A stretch of DNA of 54,067 nt, taken from positions 1 through 54,067 of the forward strand of contig LWCA01000105.1 in assembly GCA_001642005.1 (NCBI GenBank), in the 5' to 3' direction. This DNA is from Intoshia linei. Lineage: Eukaryota > Orthonectida > Rhopaluridae. Made by a program: the position numbers and the translations under genes. Position 1 is the stretch's first letter, and every line of letters begins with the position of its first letter. Under the pieces are notes generated by a model. That model had not been told where the DNA came from. It did not search any database and saw only the letters and a program-made list of their open reading frames with translations. Shown here one piece after another: positions 17,401 through 28,800 of the stretch.

Positions 17401-20400
17401 AAAAAGGTTGAAAACTCCTGCCGTAGAGTACCAATAAAAATATAAATTGTAAGTAAAAATATCGAATTCCCGATTTTGGGGGAATAGTGAAGATTTTAAT
17501 ATATATGAAAACGGTTACCCTCGATTGAGTTATCTACTGTTTGTACATATCAAAGCCGTGAACAGTGAGTAAGGAGAGGATAGAAGCCTATGACACGCCC
17601 GATCACCATGGACTTACTATTGTAATTAATATAATAAGTAATATTAGGAAAAACATTTTTCCAGCATGGTAACGCTGATAAAATTTAAACAATGCAAGGT
17701 GGAATAAAAATGTTATTTTAATTTATATATAGGGCACTTCAATTTTCGTTTAACCCGGACCACTCTTGCCTCTCCACTATTTTAATCCGCAGCACAAAAT
17801 GATAAACTAGTGCTTGTCTTACTCAATTACTAATGATTAGAGTCTAATCCAGGAGTTCCCACACTTTTTTCACGTTGGACCGGTAATAAATTAAAAAATT
17901 TATCGTGGATCAATTAATAGAAATTACTATCCCAAGTTAATACTATTTTGATAAAAATATAAAAAACGTAATAAATTGACTTGCAATTAGTAAAAATTTT
18001 GTCAAAATTATTTCGCCAACAAGTAATGGTCCTTGAACCGGCATTCGAGAACTGATCTAATCTATAATCTAGTAGTCACGACTCAAAATAAAAAAGTTTA
18101 CCTTTGCAAACTAAACTAACAATATCATTGGATTTATCCAACAAATCATCATAGTGTTGTAATTCTACATAATTTGTAACAATGGGATAACTTGCCATGG
18201 CCAATAGTTCATCTTTTCTGATCCAATCACCAACAGAAATAACGACCATATGAACATTTTTTCTTTTTAAATTTATTGTTTCTTTAATGGTGTCCATATG
18301 ATTATCGGATGCTCCATCTGTTACAATTATTGCCACTTTCTTAGCTTGGCCTCCGTTTTGATAAATTTGATTCAACAATTTAAGAGATTCTGCAGTATTC
18401 GTTGTACCAAGATCTGACTTGATGGTGTCAATATATGCCAACAATTCACTTTTTTTGTTATTAAATTGAGAAAACTCAAAATGCAGTTTAGCTTGGGTAG
18501 CATATGAAATTAATGAAATTCTAACATTTGATTGGGACACTGAAACTACATCATTTACAATTGATTTTACAAAATCTTTGGCTTTTTCAAAGTTTTCATT
18601 ACCAATACTTCCCGATGCATCCAAAACAAACGCTAAATCAATGACACTGTTGCATTTGCCATCTAATTTAAAAATACATATATTTACAATAATTACAAAC
18701 TACATACCGTCAACTGGCGCAGGCGTATTGCAAGAAAGTTTTGAAATTGGATCGAGTATTACGTTCAAATCCGTAAAATCAGTAGACTTAAAGTAATTTA
18801 AGCCTTCCTTATGTGGAGCAGAGGACAATTCAGCCAATAAATCAGTATCAACGTTATCTGTCACTCCCACTGTAAAAACTTTAATAGTTTTATGAACTTT
18901 TTTAATTTCATCTGACAATAATTCCTCATTTCGAGTGGGCATACCATCAGTTATCAATATAATGTAGTTATCTGCGTCACTTCTATCACCATTCGTTGAA
19001 GTAAATAATTCTGTTCTAGCCACATTTAATCCACCATAAGTGTTTGTAAAAGAATTTCTATGAGAAATTTCGAAAATTTTTTTCTTCAATTCTTCCTTAG
19101 TTAATCCAGAATTCAGTGGAATTTCCATTACTGCATCATATGAAAAAACAACGACGCCTACATTGACACTGTTAAAGTCAATTCGATCTATCACATCATT
19201 CATAAAATTCAATATAAGTTGCCAGTTGTCATAAGAACCGTCAGGGGGATTATTATCTCTAATGCTACCGGATGAATCGATAACGAAAGCAAGGTCCATT
19301 TTGTTGCCACATTCTAAAATTTACTATAAAAACTTTTAAATTTTTTAACCTGATTGACGCGTAGTTGTTGTGGTAGTTAATGCCCGTGTAGTTGTTGTAA
19401 CTTCAGGGCAGATGCTTTGAGAAATTGGGTTCTGTATCGCCTGTAAATTTGTGAAACTTGTACTTTTAAAGTAATTTCGTCCTTCTATATGAGGATAAGA
19501 AGACATTTCAGCTAATAAATCAGAATCAATGTTTTTTGTTACACCCACAGCAAAAACGTTGATATTTTTATGAATTTCGATAATTTCATCTGCCAACAAT
19601 TCTTCGTTTCGAGTCGGCATGCCATCAGTTATGAGTATAATGTAATTATCTGCGTCGGCTCTATCACCATTTTGTTGAGTAAACAATTCATTTCTAGCGA
19701 CATTTAATCCACCATACGTGTTTGTAAAAGAATTTCTAAATTGAATTTCAAAAATTCTCTTCTTTAAGTCTTCTTTATTCAAGCCAGAATTGAATGGAAT
19801 TTCCATCGTTGCATCATATGAAAAAACAACTACACCGATCTTGACTTTTTCATAATCAAGTTTATCAATAAGGGCATTAACAAAATTTAAAATAAGTTCC
19901 CAATTATCGTAAGATCCGTCTTTTGGATTATTATCCCTAATACTACCTGACGAATCAATAACAAATGCCATGTCAATTTTACTACCACAATCTAAAATAA
20001 AAATTATTTATTATAAAATATTATTTAACCAGGATTTATGATAGGAGTTGTCCAAGGGGTTGTAGTTATAGGTGTTGTAGTGGTAATAGTTGTTGTTGTA
20101 GTAGTTGTAGAACAAGAAACGCGAGAAATGGGATCAATAACTACATTCAAATTATCGTAATCAATAGATGTAAAGTAATTCTGATTATATCGATGAGGAG
20201 GTGATGACAAAATTTTAAGCCATGCTTCATCAATTTTTTCTGTAACACCGATCGAATATATTTTTACGCCATCAGCTAATAGTTTGTCAAGTTGAGGTTG
20301 AATTTTTTCTACCTCCTTAGTGGGCACTCCATCCGTAATTATTATCAGGTAGTTATCAGCTTCACTCCGATCGCCATTCCTGACTGTAAACATTTCTTCT

Positions 20401-20801
20401 TCTGCCATCTTTAATCCTTGATAAGTGTTTGTGTCTAACCCCAAATGCTGAAGGCCCATTATTCTTGCCGTCAATTGTTGTTTTGAAAAGTTATTGTTAA
20501 ATGGAATTATGAAACGGGACACTGAGGAAAATAATATTAAAGATATTCTAATTGATCCATTATCAATATTAAATCTATCTATTACGTCCACTATGAATTT
20601 TGTTGTTGAATTCCAGTTTATGTATTTTATATCCTCGGGTAATCCATCAGTTATGCTACCTGAAGAATCCACTAAAAATCCCAAATCTATGGTACCGTCA
20701 CATTCTAAAATAAAATTTTGAGTGTATATAAATTTCTAAATATTACGTCCAAAAATTTGATGTATGTACCCAAAAATAAATAAACACAAGAAAAACTTCA
20801 T
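14444..20801 (-). CDS. vWA gene B: secreted multi-vWA/EGF protein
   Basis: Eight exons in transcription order: 20801-20747, 20704-20030, 19991-19350, 19313-18708, 18662-18102, 15884-15774, 15737-15532, 15493-14444; 1301 aa. A signal peptide (MKFFLCLFIFGYIHQIFG) precedes four vWA domains, one per exon (residues about 19-243, 244-457, 458-659, 660-846). Next come an EGF module (847-883, six cysteines, opening DNNEC), a divergent vWA split over two exons, a second EGF, and a last vWA to the C-terminus. MIDAS motifs DSSGS or DASGS with a TDG aspartate are intact in the first four. The split domain has DRSGS and NDG. Threonine-rich linkers follow vWA1 and vWA2. Predicted role is extracellular adhesion or matrix, by domain content only. 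Six introns are 36-45 nt. The seventh, 2.2 kb, holds MITEs. It is a paralogue of gene E with one more vWA. Confidence 0.92.
16372..16687. mobile_element. hAT-like MITE in gene B intron 5
   Basis: Right end GTTGCCGACCCCTG pairs with a degenerate left end CAGAATGGCAACTAGTGGCC. The interior shares TTTTAAACATTCTCTACTGTAA, ATTTTGTTGAATATACTAGA and GGGCCCGTAGAATTT with 26459-26775. Flanks TAATACAT and TAGTACAG agree at 6 of 8 positions, compatible with an old 8-bp target duplication. Confidence 0.7.
17007..17420. mobile_element. Second hAT-like MITE type with 8-bp duplication
   Basis: Starts CAGTGGTTTTCATATGGGC and ends GGTTGAAAACTCCTG, so the termini are inverted repeats of the CAG(T/G)(G/A)GTTTTCA form. 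Flanking octamers CCGTACAG and CCGTAGAG match at 7 of 8 positions, the hAT-type 8-bp target duplication. Two short overlapping open frames inside look fortuitous. It lies in the 2.2-kb intron 5 of gene B. Confidence 0.75.
17850..18054. mobile_element. Third hAT-like MITE in gene B intron 5
   Basis: Opens CAGGAGTTCCCACACTTTTT, close to the start of the element at 9543 (CAGGGGTTTCCACACTTTTT), and ends near GGCATTCGAGAACTG. The interior contains TTTTTTCACG and GGACCGGTAATA, as in the 9543 copy. Termini are imperfect inverted repeats. No transposase is present. Confidence 0.6.
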
Positions 20802-21715
20802 ATTTTTTAAAATTTAAATTAAATTAACTGACAAAAATTGATTCAATATAATATTTATAATGTTTTATTCGAAATTGGTCATTTTACATATTCTACTAAC
20901 CTAAATCTTTTGTAATTGCAAGTATATTTAAACAAATCAAGTAATGGTTAGTTTTTTGTTAAGTAAATTTTTTTATTTTTATTCTACTTTCTAGATACAA
21001 TTAATTTTAGTTTCCATTCGAATATTTAAAATTGTATTAATTTAATATTAATTATAGTGTTGAATTATTTACATTTATTAATTATAATTATTTTGTATTT
21101 ATTTTCTGCTACTACCAAAACTTACATTTCATTTGACACAATTAAATTTTTATCACGTATATGAACAATTTCATTGTACAATTTATACTTTAATTGATAT
21201 TTGTAGCTATACATTTCAACGTGTTGGTTATAATTAAAATAAATAATGTGTCAATGAATGAAATTATTCTTTTGGTAAATCAATCTGTATAACGTTAATT
21301 CATCATGTAAAATTAAGACAAGCTTTTTGTATAAATTGGAATCACGATATTTTCACTTTTGAAAATAGTTTTGACCGAGAAAAATCTACATAACAGTCAG
21401 TCTACATTATAGACTATAATATTTAGTTTCAGTTTATTTAAAACCAAAAATTGTAGGTTATTCTTTCTAACAGACCAAATAAGATAAATTTAAATTTGAC
21501 AAATCTGCAATGCACATTGTTCATCTTCACGATCAAAAACGAGATTACCATTTTATTTTATTACCCATAATTTTGATTTATATTAACAAAAAATTTTGAA
21601 AATAAAAAATAATCAATAGTGTCAAAATCTTAGAAAAAGTAAAGGTAAATGTATGTTTAATAAATAATTATTTAATAATTTAATGTTATGTAAATAACTA
21701 CAAAAATATAAAAAT
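20802..21715. other. Spacer between vWA genes A and B
   Basis: About 0.9 kb separating the stop of gene A (21716) from the start of gene B (20801), both read leftward. It is AT-rich with no supported exon and no repeat I recognise. The part next to 20801 should hold the gene B promoter. Confidence 0.5.
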
Positions 21716-24700
21716 TTAACATTGTGTAAATTTTTGTATATTGTTATAAATTTGATTAGTCAAATTATTGAGTAGCATATAATCTGAAGCCATAAAATAA
21801 TTTTCATTCATTTTCTGAGGATACCCAGATGACTGTTTCAAAAAATCTATTGTAACATCCTTTGTTATACCAATACTATAACTTTGTGATTTCATTCGTA
21901 GCAATTCAATTTCTTTATCAACCATGTTTTCTTTGTAATTTGGCATACCATCCGTGATTAATATGACATTATTGGGTACATTTGTTCGATCACCATGCTC
22001 GTATGTGAATAATGATTTTCTTGCTATATTAAATGCACTGTAGGTGTTTGTATATGATCCGACAAAATTCAAATTCTTTATTTTTTCAATTAATTCTTGT
22101 TTACTCAGTTTATTATTTAAATAAATTTCTATTGTTGATTCATAGGAGAATACTATCACACCAATACGCATTTCATAAAAATTATCAAATTTATCAATAA
22201 GTCGAGTGACAAAATTTAACATTAATTGCCAATTAGTATAAGTACTATCCAATGCAGGATTGTCCAAAATACTACCAGATGAATCAATTAAAAACGCCAA
22301 GTCCATTTTGGAACAAACTACAATTGTACAATTAAAATGTTAAAGTAAAAGACAATAAAAATAATATGTAATACAGGCTAATTCCTCGTTAACAGAATTT
22401 TTTATATATAATGTATACATTAAAATAATAGCTCCCGATTAGGATCCAAAATTATATGCCTGGGGGCCCGTGAGATTCAAATATAATGTACACAAATTTT
22501 GATCAAGTTAGTTTATTTTTATAGGAGAATTTTTAATATTTATTGCAGAGTTTCTAGATCAGGGGTGCACAACGTGCGACGTGGGCAATACATCTGATCA
22601 TAATGCAATATATCATTTTACTTCAAATTGAAAAGTTAAAATGAGATTTTATTCAAGGTCTATTTAAAATATTTTAATCAAATAGTTACATTATTGACTT
22701 TGTTCCAGTTTCTCAAAGGTTAGCGAAGGGCACACAAAATCAAGGCTGTCACTGATATCTTTTTTTATGTAATTATTAATATTTACATATTTTTTTTATG
22801 TCTTCCACTCTAATGTATCAACAAATCGGTTTTTAATAGAACTTTTTTCTTTTGTCCAATTATTATTAATTATTTACCGATAAATTAATGATTAATGTTT
22901 TTTCAAAAAAATATTAGTAAAAGGAGATTTTTCAATTTTTTTTTAAATTAGGTTTTTTCTTATGGAATCAGTCAAAAGAATTATTGATCTAAAAATTCGA
23001 TAAAATGGGATTTTTCATAAAAATATTGGTAAGAGCGATTTTTTCTTTAAGGGTTGGTAAAATTTGGTTTTTTCTTTTGGAATCAGATATGGTAGTTTTT
23101 ATTCTAAAACTTTGGTAAAAATAGATTTTTAAAAAAAATATTGGTAAAAAGGGATTACTTCTTTAAGGGTTGATAAAATTTTGGTTTTTCTCATTGCATT
23201 ATATTAAATTGGATGATTTAATGAAATATGTTGAAAATTGTAGATTCACCTACAACCATCTAAATTTTTGTATCCACCCCTTGGGGTGACCAGTCACCCC
23301 ATGAGAAGCACTGCATTAATCCTAGTATTGCTATTTATTCCGATTCAGATAAATGACAAATATGGTGTTAATTTATATGAGTAAATTAAGGATTAATTTT
23401 AATTGAAAATTATTAATTAAAACTTGCTGATATTAAAATTTAAAAAAAACTATTTTATTAGATCTAAGATTTAGGTCCAGAGTAAACTTTCTCAATGTCA
23501 AAGTAAATTTTGTGCGACCGTAGTATCAATGAGAAAAGTAGCTTGTGTTTAATCTTAATCTAATATTAATCTTATGAGCAACAACTTCCTAATACAAAAC
23601 CCAAAATAAAAAATAGAATTTTATCAACCCTCAATAAAAAATCCTCTTTTTACAATATTTGATTAAAAAACACGATTTTACTAAATCCTATGATGAAAAA
23701 CCTTTAATTTTTTCATCAATGTTTTATATTTCATGTTTTCCTTAGAGTCCAAAAAAATAAATATTTTGAAATGGAGTTAGGGTTGCCAACTGCGTTATTT
23801 TCCGCCTGAGACTTCGGGTATTCAAATTCAACTCAGAGGTCAGGGTTAAGTGATATTTCTCAGAGTGATTTAATTATTTCAATCATAATCATTTGAAATG
23901 TGCTATTTGCTATTTGTTATGAAAAATTTAAAGTATTCATTTTGAAATTTGCAATAAAAATTGTGTGTAAACTGTTATTATATTTTAAAAAAAAGACCCC
24001 AAAGTAAAAGAGGGCCCCAAAAAATTTTTTAAATAACAAAAAAAATAATACGCTTCAGCCAAATTTTTCGCTCAAAAAATCGGGTTGAGAATAACTTAAC
24101 TTAATCATGTTGGTAACCCTATATGGGGTCTGTACACCATTTTAACCGGGAACCACAACAATTTAAATTCAATTTAAAACAATATAAAATGAAAATATTT
24201 TGTTTTACATTTCACTTAACCTATATTTTCAGGATATTTTATTTCATATAATTAATAATCAACCATTATTTTCATCATTAATCAAGAAGAAAATAAAATG
24301 TTTTACGTATCTAAAGGTTTTAATTTGAACCGAAAAAGCTTTAGTATAATTATGAAATTAGTCATTTTAAGTAAAAATTTGACGGAATTTTTGTACTTTA
24401 GAAATAGTAATATTTCTAAATTAATAGAAACTTTAAAAATTCAAGTCCATTAATCATAAATTTTTTACCATTAATTAGGAATTAGCCTGTAATAATAATT
24501 TAGTTTAATGTACCCTGAGATATGGGAGTAGTATTTATTGGTGATGGACCAATTGTAAAACTATATTCATTTATTCCACAGAATCCCTTCAAAAAAGGAT
24601 TAATCACACTACTCAAAGTATTAAAATGTTTCGTTAAAAAATAATTTGTATTATATATTGGTGGATGCGAGACCACCGATTCAATCCACTTTTTATCAAT

Positions 24701-25268
24701 TTTATCAGTTATTCCAATAGCATATATTTCTACGTTTAATTTTTTCAAAATTTCTAGTTGTGCCTTAACGTTATCGTCATTTGAACCAGGAGTTCCGTCA
24801 GTCACAACAATCAACTTATTTGGAACGTCAGGTCTATCTCCATTATCAGTATTGAACATGTCGATTCTAACTCGTTTTAAACCTGCAACGAAATTTGAGT
24901 TTAGTCCCAAATATTCCAATCTCATTAATTTCGCTCTCAACCCTTTCTTAGTGAACTTATCATTAAATTTTATCTTATATAATGATACTGTGGAAAATGT
25001 CACTAAACTTATCCTAACTGAATCATTTTCTGTTTTAAACTTGCTTATTAAATTCCAAAGAAAGGTTTTTATTAAATTCCAATTGTCTATTGAGCCATTA
25101 ATATAAAATTCGGAGCATACACTTCCCGATGAATCCACCAGAAATCCAATATCCATTTTTTTCTCGCATGCTAATTTTTTATATAAACGTTTTACATACA
25201 TTACCTCCGCGTAATTGATTCAACAGTAATATTAATGTAATTTGCAAACTTAAGAGTATAACATTCAT
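21716..25268 (-). CDS. vWA gene A: secreted protein with two vWA domains
   Basis: Three exons in transcription order: 25268-25205, 25170-24514, 22317-21716; 440 aa. Exon 1 encodes a hydrophobic signal peptide (MNVILLSLQITLILLLNQLR). Exon 2 is one vWA domain with MIDAS DSSGS and VTDG. Exon 3 is a second vWA with DSSGS, TNTYSA and ITDG, ending FTQC and a stop. Introns are 34 nt (phase 1) and 2196 nt (phase 1), the latter with a repeat-rich element. vWA1 resembles the first vWA of gene B (SVRIS, HLGL-like, KIDKKW). vWA2 resembles the second vWA of gene D (both have NVPN before the TDG strand). No membrane anchor follows, so a soluble secreted product is expected. The function is not known; vWA domains usually bind protein ligands through a divalent cation. 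Confidence 0.9.
22560..23313. mobile_element. Putative hAT-like element carrying TTGGTAAAA repeats
   Basis: Left end CAGGGGTGCACAACG and right end CATGAGAAGCACTG look like loosely matched hAT termini. Between about 22900 and 23200 there are several diverged units of the form TTGGTAAAA-(GGGATTTTT)-CTTTAAGGGTTGG-TAAAATTTGGTTTTTTC. The same arrangement, with much better termini, is seen at 37018-37550. It fills part of gene A intron 2. Confidence 0.5.
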
Positions 25269-25889
25269 TTTAAAATTTATTGAAACTATTATAATGAAAT
25301 TTCCGCTGGGCCGTAATTATAATGAATCAAATTTTTCAATTATACAAGTATTACTTTTATAATTGATTATTAAATTGCTTAAATTTTAACTTTAATTAAT
25401 CATTTCTATTGCGTGCAAATTCGCGTAATACCGATTAAATTATAATTGTTAATATCGAATCAAAATTGTATTTACGCTACGTTTATTATATCCATTTAAA
25501 TTTGACTAAAATTGATTGTTCATGATCAATACATGTATTTAAACCATAAAAGTGTAATTATAATCGAAATAAAGCGTGAAGAATACCAGTGTAGTTACAA
25601 ATAATAATTAAGGTAATTTTTTAAATAACCTAACGACTGATTTTTAGTAACTTTAAAAAAACATTTCCAACTTGGAATGCCGCACTAACTTTAAATTTAT
25701 AAATAAGCAAAAAATATAATATGGGCCCAAGTTTCTATCCAATTTATCTATGTAATATTATTTCATAAAATTTCCAAAATGGTTATAAAATGGCCCTCGG
25801 ACCACACGTTGAAAATGGCTGAGTTAATGCATGACTATTACTACTACACATTTGTAGTCTAATTTTAAATTTATTAATTGTTAAATTTT
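25269..25889. other. Spacer between the convertase and gene A
   Basis: About 0.6 kb between the convertase stop (25890) and the gene A start (25268). It is AT-rich. A fragment at 25790-25830 (GGCCCTCGGACCACACG) resembles a hAT-element terminus, but no full element is visible. It should hold the gene A promoter. Confidence 0.45.
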
Positions 25890-28800
25890 TTACTGAATAA
25901 GCAATAACAAAATATACATAACTTGAAACGAAATAATATTAAAATTTGAATGTCCTAAATAGGCATTGGTAAAATTTGGTTTCGAGATTTCTGAGTATTG
26001 TTTAGATTCTGTAGGGTGTAAATTCGTTCCATAGAATGTAATAGTAAAATCAACCAAACGAGCTAATTTTTTTTATATTAAATTTACAAAACTATTAAAA
26101 ATATACCTGTCGATTCGTTAGTATCGACTATAAGATACCATTGACCATGTGGATTTTCACCCCAAAATTGAACGGATAAAAATGACCAATTGACAATTCC
26201 TACAGCAGTTAAATCTTTAGGTCGATTGAATAATAAAGTTGATTGTGTTTTCATTGGTGAAATTAGAATTAATGCCACTTCACCACGAACTGAAGCTTCC
26301 AAATGAATTTTTAAAACAACATGCTCAATGTAACGAACAGTCGAACCAGTTTCAAATATATCAGTTTTATTTAAACACCCGTGTATATCTACAGTAAATG
26401 TGGCAGAAGATTCAGAAAGTATCAATCTAATATAAAGTTGAATAGAATACATGTAAAACAGGGGTCGGCAACCAGTGGTCCGTAGGTCAAAAATTGCCCA
26501 CAGAATAATTTTACTGGGGTTTTGAGTAGATATGTAAATTATTTATTTTTCAACTATTAAACACCGTTTTAAACATTTTCTACTATAATTGGCTCATTAT
26601 AATCATTTTCATTCTGAATTTTCAAATCGCTTGGATATTATTTTGTTGAATATACTAGAACCGTTTCTCTTAAGTTAGGATTGAAATGTATCGTGTAAAA
26701 TTTCAAAAATGGGGCCCGTAGAATTTTTTGATATAAAAAAGTCGCTCACGAGACGCAAAAGGTTGCCGATCCTTGATGTACAATACAAGTACCATGTACG
26801 AGTAAAATAAAAAGTTTACTTCGAATTCACTATCGCATATATTGAACAATTATGATGTAATGGTACAGTTCTCCAGGTTTTAGCCAAATGGATCATTGCT
26901 TCTGCATCCAACATTCCATAACCATAATGAGGAGAATCTATACATAACAGATGTATATATTATAACCTGGACAATTTTTTATTGACCTATAGATTAACAA
27001 AAAACTAACCTAAAAATGAAATTTACTGACTTTATTTGACCTTAAAATTTTTGTGTGTTTCTATGGTTAATACCAATTGAATCTACCGTACCCAAACCTT
27101 CCTTTCGCAGGCCTTAAATTAAATCAATACAATATTTAATACACCTTAATTTTAATATTCGCATAGGCCCCGATCATGATGGTGTCGGTCACTTTACATA
27201 ATAAATTAATATTAATAAAACTTAAAATAAAGAATATTTATGCGTGTAATAATAAATATGAATAACAATAAACTGCAAATGAAACAAACAATATAAATCT
27301 CATTGTGTGATGTTAGATATGTTGAAAATTAATAATGTTTATTGTAGTATAACATAATATACTTCCTAACATTATCTGGTAAAAATATGGCGCTTTTCTT
27401 AATAAATTGTATAGATAAGGTGGTATTTGTTCAATTTTATTGTTCTTTATATCATAAATATCATTTTTTTAAAAATTTTGTATTTGTCTCTTGCCACAGA
27501 GCTTGATCAGTGGGCAATGAATTGCAATATTTTTGAAAATAAAATTATAACCACTCATAAAAAATTATTAAGTCATATTGGAATCTGCTCGCTGAAATTT
27601 TACATTTTAACAGTTAATACAATATTATTTTCAATATAGTTACAAATTTTAACTTACAATGAATAATTTATAGGTTCATTTAATGTGCTGTTTTTTAAAC
27701 TAAATGACTGTACTTGAGAAACGTTATTGTGTTTCAACTTACCGCCCCTAACCATATAATTTCATTGTTTTTGCAAATGAGTTACATTGTGAGTTCCCAA
27801 CCTACCGTGCCCATAGAAATGGAGAGCCATCTGTAGGTCCGGTTAGATGAAATTGTAGGCCCCTATAAAAATCTAAAACAATTAAACCTAGACTCTATGC
27901 ATTGTTTAATCTATCGTTCATTATCTATAAATTAGGATATCCGTTGGAAATCACATTGGATATAGAAATTAAAAAAAAATATTTTTTAAATTATCTATTG
28001 TATACTTAAGAAACTATCCAAGATTACCTTCTAATAAATTTAAAATGTAGGCCCTCATGATTGCAGACCGGACAATATTGCCCTAACCACCTCTCCACGG
28101 CGCTGACGTTGCCGAGGCCTCTTTTCGGGAGATCGACAAGATTTTTGTAAAAAAGGAGCCTCGTTTTTCCAAAGTCAACATTAAAAAATTATATTCATAA
28201 ATATCATAACTATTTTGTTTGTTAAATTTAAAATTCCAATTCAAGAGTCTTGGAAGTGGTTAGGGATATATGAATCTACGCATCAGTTCCAAAAATTTAT
28301 TTAGGGTCCATTTTTCATTTTCGGTGACCTCGAGCTCGTAAGTTCGGCTCTGGTCGTTGTGATAACCCTGTAGTACAAGATAAAATTACATTCTAATCCA
28401 TTTCCATTTTTGGACCATGATTTGGACTGTAAATCTCCTTTTTTTGAACTAAGTACAATAATATGTTGTATGTCTCTCCAAGTTAAATTTTTACTAAAAA
28501 GTATTTAGGTTTGATCATTTTTAAAAATTATTAAAATTAATAACGCATATAATTTATGCATATTCTATATATTATAATCAGAGCCAAACCTACCAAGCTT
28601 GAGGCGACAATAAAATGAAAAATAGGCCTAAAAATAATTGCAAATGATGGGCAGTGTCATATATCCTAACCACATCTCCAAGACTCGTGACTTAGCAATT
28701 TTAATTTAACAAACAAAATAGTCCCGATATTCAAAAATATAATTTTTTAATGTTCAATTTAGAAAAACGAGGAAACTCTTTGACAAAAATTTCGTCGAGC

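Noticed and set aside
25201-25268. Start of gene A at the in-frame ATG inside the 34-nt intron (MYVKRLYKK)
   Set aside because: That reading lacks a signal peptide. The spliced upstream exon supplies one with a correct phase-1 junction.
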